Assembly (NCBI GenBank): GCA_030425825.1
Contig: JAUHZY010000001.1
Span: 1,274,834-1,338,833 of the forward strand
Direction: 5' to 3'
Length of the DNA: 64,000 bases
From: Alphaproteobacteria bacterium
GTDB lineage: Bacteria > Pseudomonadota > Alphaproteobacteria > JAUHZY01
Below the pieces are notes generated by a model. That model was not told the DNA's origin. It saw nothing but the letters and a program-made list of their open reading frames with translations, and ran no database searches. Numbering within the stretch: position 1 is the first letter of the stretch; the number at the start of each line of letters is the position of its first letter. The translations under genes were made by a program, and so were the position numbers. Of the stretch, positions 1-7,574 are shown in pieces.

Positions 1-303
1 TAGAGAGTCATTTGTTGACGCTTCTAGCAAATAAATTGTCGCGTCTTTTTCCTTTTCTGCAAGTGCTTGAGCCTCAACTTCGTACATCGCATAATGCAGC
101 CCATTCACTTCTTTTAGAAGCCTTTCTTGTTCTTCTTTGTTCGGCTCAAAGCCCATCACAGCTGTTAACTTAGATGCAGGATCAATAATTTCATGAATCC
201 CTCCTCTGGCACCTACATCAATAAACCCAAAAGGCGTTTGTGAGAGTGCCTCAAAAACGGGGGTTTTTTGAAAAAACTCGTTATCAAATAATGTATTACT
301 CAT
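1..303 (-). CDS. FkbM-family methyltransferase, N-terminal part (cut by window edge)
   Basis: The minus-strand frame opens at ATG 303 and stays open to base 1, giving 101 codons; the rest lies outside the window. Around residues 26-32 it reads FIDVGARGG, and around residue 53 it has GFEPN. These match motif I (D-x-G-A/C-x-x-G) and the acidic post-I motif of SAM-dependent FkbM-type methyltransferases, which often O-methylate sugars in surface glycans. The start overlaps the stop of the PhyH gene by 8 bases, so the two are probably translated together as one operon with the E1 and glycosyltransferase genes upstream. The methylated substrate cannot be told from this fragment. The SAM fold is quite sure; the FkbM subfamily is likely. 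Confidence 0.72.
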   Translation of the reverse strand, partial: MSNTLFDNEFFQKTPVFEALSQTPFGFIDVGARGGIHEIIDPASKLTAVMGFEPNKEEQERLLKEVNGLHYAMYEVEAQALAEKEKDATIYLLEASTNDSL

Positions 304-988
304 AAACGTTTACAGCCTCTCTTTTTGCTTCTCGTCCTTCTCTGAAAGGCTCTCCTTCACGTACATAAGTAATCAGAAGAACACGACGAAAACGATCTTT
401 TGACGTATTATCATGAGATTTATGTGCGACATGACCATGAATAAAAACACCTGATCCGGCCTCAGCATGAACGTCCAGCGGCTTGTATTTATCGGGCAGA
501 ACAAGTTCTTGCCTTAGTGCATTTGGTGCCTGGCCAAAAGAATCTATCGGCCCTTCTACTTCTTCAAAAGGCAAGATGTCTTCTTTGTGACTTTCAGGAT
601 AAACAATTAGTCCACCATTTCCAGGGTCTGTGTCTTCTAAGGGTATCCACGCAGAGCCAAAGCCATCTGGTTTCGCTTGCACATAGTAGTTATCTTGATG
701 ACAGTTAAATCCTTTGGTGCCTGGCCTCCCAAAGAAAAATTGGGTTTGAATACCGCTGACACGGCCAAGGAGAAGTTTCTCCATAATTGCAATCAGCTTT
801 GGGGTTTTCATTGCTTTGAGAAAAATATCATGCTCTTTATGTGGCTGGAAAACAGGAATCAAAGAACCGTCTTCATATGTTGGCAGTTTCTCAGAAAAAG
901 CGATCAACGCATTACATTGTTCAGCAGAAAAAACATCAGGAACCTGACAAAAACCTTCATCAAAATACTGTTGCAATGCGATAGACAT
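296..988 (-). CDS. Phytanoyl-CoA dioxygenase (PhyH) family Fe(II)/2-oxoglutarate oxygenase
   Basis: This 230-residue protein carries the iron-binding facial triad of the PhyH family: H97-x-D99 in NCHQDN, and a distal histidine in the FIHGHVAHKS stretch (H186 or H189). Arginines at 201-202 could hold 2-oxoglutarate. Family members hydroxylate or otherwise oxidise small molecules, including sugars, amino acids and acyl groups. The length is normal for a bacterial PhyH protein. The start has an AAAGGGAAAG ribosome-binding stretch just upstream. The gene lies between the E1 pair and a FkbM methyltransferase (8-base overlap), so oxidation followed by O-methylation of a glycan building block is an attractive inference. 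The substrate is unknown. Confidence 0.85.
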   Translation of the reverse strand: MSIALQQYFDEGFCQVPDVFSAEQCNALIAFSEKLPTYEDGSLIPVFQPHKEHDIFLKAMKTPKLIAIMEKLLLGRVSGIQTQFFFGRPGTKGFNCHQDNYYVQAKPDGFGSAWIPLEDTDPGNGGLIVYPESHKEDILPFEEVEGPIDSFGQAPNALRQELVLPDKYKPLDVHAEAGSGVFIHGHVAHKSHDNTSKDRFRRVLLITYVREGEPFREGREAKREAVNVYE

Positions 989-1009
989 CAGAATTCTTTC
1001 CCTTTGATA

Positions 1010-2053
1010 TTAGAAAGGACCTTTAAATTTACGCTCGTGACTAAAGAGATCTTGTGATGATAGATCTGATTTCGGCAAACCAAGCTTTTCTTCAACAGCG
1101 CGAACAATCGTTTTAGCATTTGGATAAAAAGCGTTCTCAAGCTTACGAACAGTCGGACATGGAGTGTGTTCAAAACCAATTCTTGTAACCGGTTTTTTCA
1201 AACTATCAAAAGCTTTTTCTGCAACCAGTGCCGAAAGCTCTGCGCCAAACCCAGAAAAAGACCAATCATTATCCGCAACAATACAATGGCCTGTCTTACG
1301 AACAGATGAAAGAATAATTTCTTCGTCTAGTGGCGCAATTGTTCTAGGGTCAATAATTTCTACCTCAACACCATGATATTCTTTCAACATTTTTGCTGCT
1401 TCCATGGCCTCAATATTCATCCATGAGGTTGCGATGATACTAAGATCATTGCCTTCTCTTAAAACTTTACCTTTGCCCAAAGGAATAGAGAAGTCACCTT
1501 CTGGTACATCTTCTTCAGCAAAATAAAGCCAGCGATGTTCAATAAAAATAACAGGATTGTCATCACGGATCGCTGACGTCAAAAGACCTTTTGCATCACT
1601 TGGTGTCGTCGGCAAAACGACTTTTAAACCAGGAATATGGGAAAAATAAGAATGTAATGTTTTACTATGCTGATAGCCCTGCCCCCAACCTCGACCAATA
1701 ATGGCACGAATAACCATTGGAGCTTTGAGTTTTCCACAAGAACCATAAGAGGCACAAGATAACATGTTTACAATCTGATTCATGGCAAGCAAGACAAAAT
1801 CCATACGAATATGTACATGAATTGGGCGCATACCATTCATTGCCGCACCAAGACCAAACCCCGTCATAGAGTCTTCTGCCAGAGGCGTTTCTAAGCACCT
1901 ATTCTCACCAAATTTCTCAACAAGCCCTGTTGTTGTCCCAAAAATATTTTTGTGATCTGGCGCACCAATACCATATACAAAGACAGAGTCATCACGTGCC
2001 ATCTCTAATGTTGTGGCATCAAGTAAAGCATCTTGGAATGTCATTTTAACCAT
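1010..2053 (-). CDS. TPP-dependent 2-oxoacid dehydrogenase E1 component, beta subunit
   Basis: This is a transketolase-like pyrimidine-binding protein of the PdhB/AcoB/BkdB family. It shows ETPLAEDSMTGFGLGAA (the segment with the glutamate that activates TPP), a conserved HSKTLHSYFSHIPGLKV block, and a C-terminal transketolase domain with VEIIDPRTIAPLD. The frame extends upstream to 2080, but ATG 2053 is preferred: AAGGAG lies 7 bases before it and it overlaps the alpha-subunit stop by 8 bases (347 residues). E1 alpha2beta2 enzymes decarboxylate 2-oxoacids and normally hand the acyl group to a lipoyl E2. No E2, E3 or lipoyl protein is nearby, and the context is glycan biosynthesis. The native substrate is unknown. 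Confidence 0.88.
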   Translation of the reverse strand: MVKMTFQDALLDATTLEMARDDSVFVYGIGAPDHKNIFGTTTGLVEKFGENRCLETPLAEDSMTGFGLGAAMNGMRPIHVHIRMDFVLLAMNQIVNMLSCASYGSCGKLKAPMVIRAIIGRGWGQGYQHSKTLHSYFSHIPGLKVVLPTTPSDAKGLLTSAIRDDNPVIFIEHRWLYFAEEDVPEGDFSIPLGKGKVLREGNDLSIIATSWMNIEAMEAAKMLKEYHGVEVEIIDPRTIAPLDEEIILSSVRKTGHCIVADNDWSFSGFGAELSALVAEKAFDSLKKPVTRIGFEHTPCPTVRKLENAFYPNAKTIVRAVEEKLGLPKSDLSSQDLFSHERKFKGPF

Positions 2054-2999
2054 AAAACACTCCTTCATATAACTCATCATCTTCAGGGAACTTTTCTGCT
2101 TTGGCAGCCATCAACGCATTCTCAACACGTGTCTCAATTTCTTGCTCTAACTGTACAATGTCTTTTTCGTCCATACCCTGATCTAGTAAACGCTGTCGTT
2201 GAACGCGCAAAGCACCGCTATCATACCAACTTTCTTCTTTTTCTCTGTATCCTGCATCAAAATCTTCATAGACACCAACATGCTCTAAATAACGATAACA
2301 TTCTAAATGCATAAAAACAGGTTTTTGCGTTTTATCAATCACATCCATTGCCTCTTTGACAAGGCCATGAATTTCTTCTGCATCGGTACTCTTGCTTGTG
2401 ATGACATGCACATCAAAATGACGAATGATATCGGGTAAGTTTTTATAACCTTGGCGCTGTCGCTTTGACGTATGAACAGCCAGCCCGTTATCCTCACAAA
2501 TGAACAAAGCAGGTGTTTGCATCAAAGCAGAAATATTCATACTTTCCCAAAAACATCCCTCATCAACAGCACCATCCCCAAAAAAAACGGCGGCTATTTT
2601 ATCAGTGTTTTTCATTTTGTTTGCCCATGCAGCACCCACAACAACAGGAATCAAACTAGAAACGATAGCAGAAGCACACATGTGACCAAGGTCAGGGTTT
2701 GATAGATGCATAGACCCCCCTTTACCACGCATGGGCCCAGAAATTTTTCCATACATTTCACCAAAAAAGCCTTCAACATCATCTGTCCGACACAAATACG
2801 GTGCATGAGACCGATACGACGTGAAAATCTGACCACGCTCACCAAGCGCCTGACAAACAGCCGCAGGAATGAACTCTTGCCCCATCGACATATGCATGGG
2901 CGTTTTCATATCATCTTCGTGGTAATACTTCATGATGCATTCTTCCGCCGCACGTGACAGAAAAAGTTTTTTATATAAATCAAGACTCAAAGAAGACAT
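2046..2999 (-). CDS. TPP-dependent 2-oxoacid dehydrogenase E1 component, alpha subunit
   Basis: This 317-residue protein belongs to the PdhA/AcoA family. The TPP-Mg binding motif runs from GDG (residues 141-143) to DNG (170-172), and the conserved YRSHAPYL segment sits near residue 65. An AGGGG stretch 8 bases before ATG 2999 supports the start. It is shorter than mitochondrial-type PdhA and closest in size to acetoin-dehydrogenase-type E1 alpha proteins. It pairs with the beta subunit, whose start overlaps its stop. The family decarboxylates pyruvate, acetoin or branched-chain 2-oxoacids, but the lack of E2/E3 and the glycosyltransferase neighbours argue for a specialised carboligation or acyl-forming role. 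That role is inference. Confidence 0.88.
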   Translation of the reverse strand: MSSLSLDLYKKLFLSRAAEECIMKYYHEDDMKTPMHMSMGQEFIPAAVCQALGERGQIFTSYRSHAPYLCRTDDVEGFFGEMYGKISGPMRGKGGSMHLSNPDLGHMCASAIVSSLIPVVVGAAWANKMKNTDKIAAVFFGDGAVDEGCFWESMNISALMQTPALFICEDNGLAVHTSKRQRQGYKNLPDIIRHFDVHVITSKSTDAEEIHGLVKEAMDVIDKTQKPVFMHLECYRYLEHVGVYEDFDAGYREKEESWYDSGALRVQRQRLLDQGMDEKDIVQLEQEIETRVENALMAAKAEKFPEDDELYEGVFYG

Positions 3000-3111
3000 C
3001 TTTAAAACCCCTATAAAATCTATTTCTAATATTTATGATTCTAGGTATTTCATCAACAAGTTTCTCTACACACATCCTTTATTCAAAAACAAAAAAGGAA
3101 CACAGAGATAT

Positions 3112-4284
3112 TTATGATGCAAATTCCAGAACCATATTCATAAAATTATCCATATTGTGCCATTTTCTAAAATCGTCTGCTGCAGCTTTTGCTTTCTTTG
3201 ATTGCGTTTCGAAATCTTCAACAGCTTCCTTTAATGCGCCATATATCTCTCGAATTTTATCATTCTGAAAGGATTTCCCGCCGCCATTATATTTGATAAG
3301 CTCTCGTTCGATCCAGGTGTCTCCTGGCACAACAACCACTTTACCAAGTGACATTGCTTCCGTAAAAACACCAGAGGTCGAATACATATAAGAAATCTTC
3401 TTATATGGTAAAAAGATGATGTCTGCGTCCATCATCAAATTGAGATACTTTTCTTTTGACAACTTTCCTGAATAAATAGAAACCCCTTTATCAAATCTCT
3501 CCAATCCCTCACGCACATCTTCCAAATTGTTTAAGATACTGAGCTGAATATGAAATTCTACGTTTAAATTGTCTGCCTGTGCACGCCTTACAATTGAAGA
3601 TAAATACTGCGTACCCTTTCCTGTGCGACCATGCCCGAGATAAGTAATACGCAAAGGGCCAGATTTTCTCTCTGATACAGGAGGAGGAACGAAGTCAACA
3701 ATCGGCACGGGAATAATAGACACGTCACGCCCTGCTAAATCACTATAAATACGACATATCTTATCTTCTGTAGAGGTGAGTAAAATTTTATCTGTTTTCG
3801 GTAAATGGGATAGCCCTTCATGATAAAGCTCGCTGCCAATATTCACATTGCTGACTCTTATCAGAAAGTCTGCAAAAGGCAAAATGACAAAAACATACGG
3901 CATTTTGTCACCAAATTTCTGCAGCCATTTTGCAAAGCCCATCATTTGATTGTAATTTGCCGTGTGCAATAAAATAACATCTTCTTCTTTGATTTTTGAC
4001 ATATCAAGGGAGCACAAATCATCAAAATAGGCCTGATTAAAATCTCTAAAATCTCTGCGATAATCGGAAGCACCAGGCGTTTCACCCAGATTCACACTGT
4101 AAAGACTAAACCTAAAGAGCGGCGTAACATCTAACTCTTCTGCTATATCTTTCTCAATATTTTTTGCACCATATATTTGATATGGAATGTTTTTCTTCTC
4201 CAAAAATCCTGCCATCGCCTTGTTTTGATGATAGTGGTGCCCCATTCTATTTTTAAGACCACTGTCTATAATATGAAAAAACAT
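3112..4284 (-). CDS. Glycosyltransferase family 1/4-like protein, copy A of a tandem pair
   Basis: This protein of about 390 residues is a likely GT-B glycosyltransferase. The N-terminal half has HIIDSGLKNRMGHHY, a GxxGHHYxxN pattern. The C-terminal half has LRITYLGHGRTGKGTQYL, then DADIIFLPYKKISYMYSTSGVFTEAMSLGK with the E-x(7)-style donor loop typical of GT4. The open frame begins at GTG 4299, but ATG 4284 has GAGG close upstream and aligns with the start of the neighbouring paralogue. The gene follows its paralogue after only 19 bases. Donor and acceptor are unknown. It lacks membrane segments and is probably cytoplasmic, acting on a lipid-linked or nucleotide-activated precursor. Confidence 0.8.
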   Translation of the reverse strand: MFFHIIDSGLKNRMGHHYHQNKAMAGFLEKKNIPYQIYGAKNIEKDIAEELDVTPLFRFSLYSVNLGETPGASDYRRDFRDFNQAYFDDLCSLDMSKIKEEDVILLHTANYNQMMGFAKWLQKFGDKMPYVFVILPFADFLIRVSNVNIGSELYHEGLSHLPKTDKILLTSTEDKICRIYSDLAGRDVSIIPVPIVDFVPPPVSERKSGPLRITYLGHGRTGKGTQYLSSIVRRAQADNLNVEFHIQLSILNNLEDVREGLERFDKGVSIYSGKLSKEKYLNLMMDADIIFLPYKKISYMYSTSGVFTEAMSLGKVVVVPGDTWIERELIKYNGGGKSFQNDKIREIYGALKEAVEDFETQSKKAKAAADDFRKWHNMDNFMNMVLEFAS

Positions 4285-4303
4285 TTCTTCCTCACTCACC
4301 TTA

Positions 4304-5494
4304 TTATGGCTTTAATCCCATATGATCAAAAACAATATTCACAAAATTTTCTATATTATGGTATTCACGGAATTTCTTAGAGGTTTCCTGCGATTGCTTA
4401 CGCAGCTTCTCAAAGTTTATAACTGCTTCTCGTACAGCGTTGGCAATGTTCTCTGGCTCAGCCTCATCAAAAGAAGAACCCCCACCGCCAAATCTTGCCC
4501 ATTCTGATGCCATCCATGTGTTGTTTGGTAAAACCATGACTTTCCCCAGGCCTGCGGACTCTGAAAAAAGACCAGAACTTTCATATTTATAAGATTTTGG
4601 ACTGTAAGGCATAAACATAATATCTGTTTTATTTAACTGATCGTAAAAATCTTCTTCTTCCAAAACATCTGGATATATTGTGATTTTATCACCCAGTTTT
4701 TTAAGGCGCCGGTGCTCTTTTTTCATTTTATCCGCAGGTGTAAGCTGGATAAAAATATCAAGCTTTTCAGCAATGTCCAATGCTGTGATCTCTTGTACAA
4801 TTTCTGGTAAAATTAAGAGACTTTTTTGTCGTCGAGAATGTCCCAAATATGTGAGGCGTATTTTCCCTTTTTTCTTCTGGGAAGATAGATTCAGAGCATC
4901 ATTATATTCCACAGGCATCGGAATTTTATGAACCTTTGTGCCGTCACTAATATCACTATATACCTTCGCCAGCTCTTCTGATGTTGAAGCAATAAAAGTC
5001 TTTTTATTGTTTTTAAGAATCTTCAATGCGTGGCTGTAAAACATAGCAAGCGTTGTATGTGCCCCTTGTTTATTAACAGGGTGAGAAAAAGGTAGTAAGA
5101 TATAAACATATGGCTTTTCATCTTCTGGGAATTCCGACAGCCAGTGAGCCAGCCCTAAAAGCATGTTCTGTGTCGCCGTATGAATAATAATAACGTCGTC
5201 GGGTTTTAAGTTTTGCGATTTAATACGCTTTAAGTCTTTCAAATATTGATGATTTAAAAATAAAAAATTATCTAAAGGCTTTGAAAGTTTATCCTTAAAC
5301 GGACGATCATAAATTGTATACGCAAAGAAAGGTTCAATACGAAAAGGTTGATCTGGCGTGTTAACAACTTTTTTAGGACCCAGGATCCTCACATCAATAT
5401 TTTTAAGCTGTAGCTGCTTAAATAACTTTAGGTTCAAGTTGTAATGATGGCCAGATTTATCTGTCAAACCATTATCAAAAATAAAGACACGCAC
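4304..5494 (-). CDS. Glycosyltransferase family 1/4-like protein, copy B of a tandem pair
   Basis: This 396-residue protein is paralogous to the next gene downstream. Shared landmarks are IFDNGLTDKSGHHYNLN at the N-terminus, VIIHTATQNMLLGLAHWL (compare VILLHTANYNQMMGFAKWL), IRLTYLGHSRRQKSL, and DIMFMPYSPKSYKYESSGLFSESAGLGKVMVLP. The fold is most likely GT-B. Translation starts at GTG 5494, with AAGGGAT 7 bases upstream. It is the first gene of the minus-strand glycan operon, facing the SDR gene across a 102-base divergent spacer. A donor related to GDP-activated sugars made by the plus-strand genes is possible but not shown. Confidence 0.8.
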   Translation of the reverse strand: MRVFIFDNGLTDKSGHHYNLNLKLFKQLQLKNIDVRILGPKKVVNTPDQPFRIEPFFAYTIYDRPFKDKLSKPLDNFLFLNHQYLKDLKRIKSQNLKPDDVIIIHTATQNMLLGLAHWLSEFPEDEKPYVYILLPFSHPVNKQGAHTTLAMFYSHALKILKNNKKTFIASTSEELAKVYSDISDGTKVHKIPMPVEYNDALNLSSQKKKGKIRLTYLGHSRRQKSLLILPEIVQEITALDIAEKLDIFIQLTPADKMKKEHRRLKKLGDKITIYPDVLEEEDFYDQLNKTDIMFMPYSPKSYKYESSGLFSESAGLGKVMVLPNNTWMASEWARFGGGGSSFDEAEPENIANAVREAVINFEKLRKQSQETSKKFREYHNIENFVNIVFDHMGLKP

Positions 5495-5596
5495 AAATTG
5501 ATCCCTTAATATTTAGAAAAGATAATTTTTTCTTGGCAAAGTAAGAAGAATAGTATTTGTTTATAGCTCAAATATCCAGTTCAAATTGAGGGAAAA
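5495..5596. promoter_or_regulatory. Divergent intergenic region of the glycan cluster
   Basis: This 102-base AT-rich spacer separates two divergently read operons and must hold both promoters. On the minus strand TTGCCA followed 18 bases later by TAAATA could be a weak sigma70-type promoter for the glycosyltransferase genes. No convincing plus-strand promoter was found. TTGAGGG just before ATG 5597 is a good ribosome-binding site for the SDR gene. Confidence 0.35.
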
Positions 5597-6565
5597 ATGG
5601 ACGTTCTTATTACAGGCATCACAGGCATGGTTGGCAGCCACCTGGCAGAATATATCCTAGAAAATCATCCGAATGTGACCATTCACGGCTTAGTACGTTG
5701 GCGCAGTCCGCTGGATAACATCAAACACATAAAAGATAAGATAAATCTTCACTGCGCAGAATTACGTGACTTGAATTCATTAATCCTTCTTTTAAACAAG
5801 GTAAAGCCTTCAAAAATCTTCCACTTGGCTGCACAATCTTACGTCATGACAAGTTTTGATGCGCCTGCAGACACCTTGCAAACCAATGTGATTGGCACAA
5901 CAAATTTACTTGATGCTGTGCGTATTACAGGCATTGATCCCGTCATTCATATTTGCAGCTCATCAGAGGTTTACGGTCAGGTCAGTGAAGAAGACGTACC
6001 GATTGTTGAATCATGCCCTCTAAGACCAGCAAGCCCTTATGCTGTTTCAAAGGTTGGTGAAGATATGGTGGCGTATCAGTATTACCAATCTTATGGTATC
6101 AAAACAATTCGCACACGCATGTTCACACATACCGGACCAAGACGCGGCGATGTTTTTGCTGAAAGCGCATTTGCTAAACAAATTGCCGAAATTGAAGCAG
6201 GCGTCCGCGAGAATCCGATGAAAGTTGGCAATCTCGACAGTGTGCGCACTTTTGCTGATGTCCGTGATGCTGTTCACGCTTACTGGCTCTTACTGGAAAA
6301 ATGCACACCAGGCGAAGTCTATAATATTGGTGGGGTCGAGACGATGACAATTGGTGAAATGCTTGATGCACTAAGAGAGCATGCAACATGTGAAATTCAT
6401 CATGAAGTTGACCCGAAGCTTTTGAGGCCTTCGGATGTTACGCTTCAGGTGCCAAATATTTCAAAATTTGTTGACCAAACAGGGTGGAAGCCAGAAATTT
6501 CAACAAAACAAACTTTGAAAGATCTTTTAGACTACCATCGGGAACGCATTAAAAATGGCGGATGA
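5597..6565 (+). CDS. NAD-dependent nucleotide-sugar epimerase/dehydratase (GDP-sugar 4,6-dehydratase-like)
   Basis: This 322-residue extended short-chain dehydrogenase has the Rossmann motif GITGMVG (residues 7-13), SSSEVYG (121-127) with the active-site serine region, and the catalytic Y148-x3-K152 pair. HTGPRRGDVF and the late LRPSDV are typical of GDP-mannose 4,6-dehydratase-like enzymes, where they contact the nucleotide and sugar. The neighbouring gene is a heptose-phosphate-type kinase and overlaps it by 11 bases, so a GDP-heptose 4,6-dehydratase (DmhA/WcbK type) is as likely as a GDP-mannose enzyme. It would supply a 4-keto-6-deoxy sugar nucleotide for surface glycan. The SDR fold is certain; the substrate is inferred. 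Confidence 0.85.
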   Translation: MDVLITGITGMVGSHLAEYILENHPNVTIHGLVRWRSPLDNIKHIKDKINLHCAELRDLNSLILLLNKVKPSKIFHLAAQSYVMTSFDAPADTLQTNVIGTTNLLDAVRITGIDPVIHICSSSEVYGQVSEEDVPIVESCPLRPASPYAVSKVGEDMVAYQYYQSYGIKTIRTRMFTHTGPRRGDVFAESAFAKQIAEIEAGVRENPMKVGNLDSVRTFADVRDAVHAYWLLLEKCTPGEVYNIGGVETMTIGEMLDALREHATCEIHHEVDPKLLRPSDVTLQVPNISKFVDQTGWKPEISTKQTLKDLLDYHRERIKNGG

Positions 6566-7574
6566 CAAATATACAAAAGACGTCATTATTTCCCGCACGC
6601 CTTTTAGAGTCTCTTTTTTCGGAGGTGGCACAGACTATCCACAATGGTACTTAAATGAATCTGGTGGTGGATCATGCCTCTCAACAACAATCGATAAGTA
6701 TTGTTATATCTCAGCAAGGTATTTACCACCATTTTTCAGTAACAAGCACCGCATCGTTTGGTCTCATATTGAAAATGTTAGCAGCTACCAAGAAATTCTT
6801 CACCCTGCCGTTAGAAATATTTTCCCTTTCTTAAAACTTGATGACTCTGTTGGGCTTGAAATTCATCATCAAGGCGACCTACCTGCAAGATCTGGCATGG
6901 GATCTAGCTCCTCATTTGCTGTAGGACTGATTAACGCGCTGAGGCACCTAAATGGTGAAAAACCAACCAAGCACGAACTTGCTCTCGATGCTATTGATTT
7001 TGAACAAAATGCACTTGGTGATACCGTTGGATCGCAAGATCAAACAGCTGCGGCTTATGGTGGGTTTAATATTATTCACTTTCGTCAAGATGGATCCATA
7101 GAAGTTGAACCCTTGAAAATAGATAAAAAAAGAAAAAAAGAACTCGACCAAAACTTAATGATGTTTTTTACAGGCACATCAAGATTTGCCTCGAAAGTTG
7201 CTGCTAATGTTGTCTCAAGTTTTAATAAAACCTCAAGCCATATCCGACAAATGCATCAAATGGTTTCCCAGGCAAAGGAAATTCTAGAATCTGATGCCTC
7301 ACTAGATGAGTTTGGTAAACTTCTTGATGACACATGGCAACTGAAAAGGTCACTCGCAGATGATGTTTCAAATGCACATGTTGATAACATCTATAATATT
7401 GCCAAAGAAGCTGGCGCCCTTGGCGGCAAGCTTCTGGGTGCAGGGTCATCGGGGTTTATGATTTTTTATGTGCCAAAAGAAAACCAAGCTGTCGTAAAAT
7501 CTGTTCTTTCAAAACTTCTACACGTTCCCTTCGACTTCGAAGAAAAAGGCAGTATTATTCTGCGGAATCCTTAA
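6555..7574 (+). CDS. GHMP-family sugar kinase, heptose-7-phosphate kinase-like
   Basis: This 339-residue GHMP kinase opens with ISRTPFRVSFFGGGTDYP (GGGTDYP at 23-29), the hallmark of the HddA / sugar-1-kinase branch. Its ATP loop is PARSGMGSSSSFAVG (110-124), and GGKLLGAGSSGFM near the C-terminus is GHMP motif 3. HddA phosphorylates C1 of D-glycero-alpha-D-manno-heptose 7-phosphate in GDP-heptose synthesis; related proteins phosphorylate fucose or other sugars. ATG 6555 lies inside the end of the SDR gene (11-base overlap), implying translational coupling. The 3' end overlaps the convergent ppx gene by 20 bases. The guanylyltransferase and isomerase expected for a full pathway are not in this window. 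Confidence 0.82.
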   Translation: MADDKYTKDVIISRTPFRVSFFGGGTDYPQWYLNESGGGSCLSTTIDKYCYISARYLPPFFSNKHRIVWSHIENVSSYQEILHPAVRNIFPFLKLDDSVGLEIHHQGDLPARSGMGSSSSFAVGLINALRHLNGEKPTKHELALDAIDFEQNALGDTVGSQDQTAAAYGGFNIIHFRQDGSIEVEPLKIDKKRKKELDQNLMMFFTGTSRFASKVAANVVSSFNKTSSHIRQMHQMVSQAKEILESDASLDEFGKLLDDTWQLKRSLADDVSNAHVDNIYNIAKEAGALGGKLLGAGSSGFMIFYVPKENQAVVKSVLSKLLHVPFDFEEKGSIILRNP

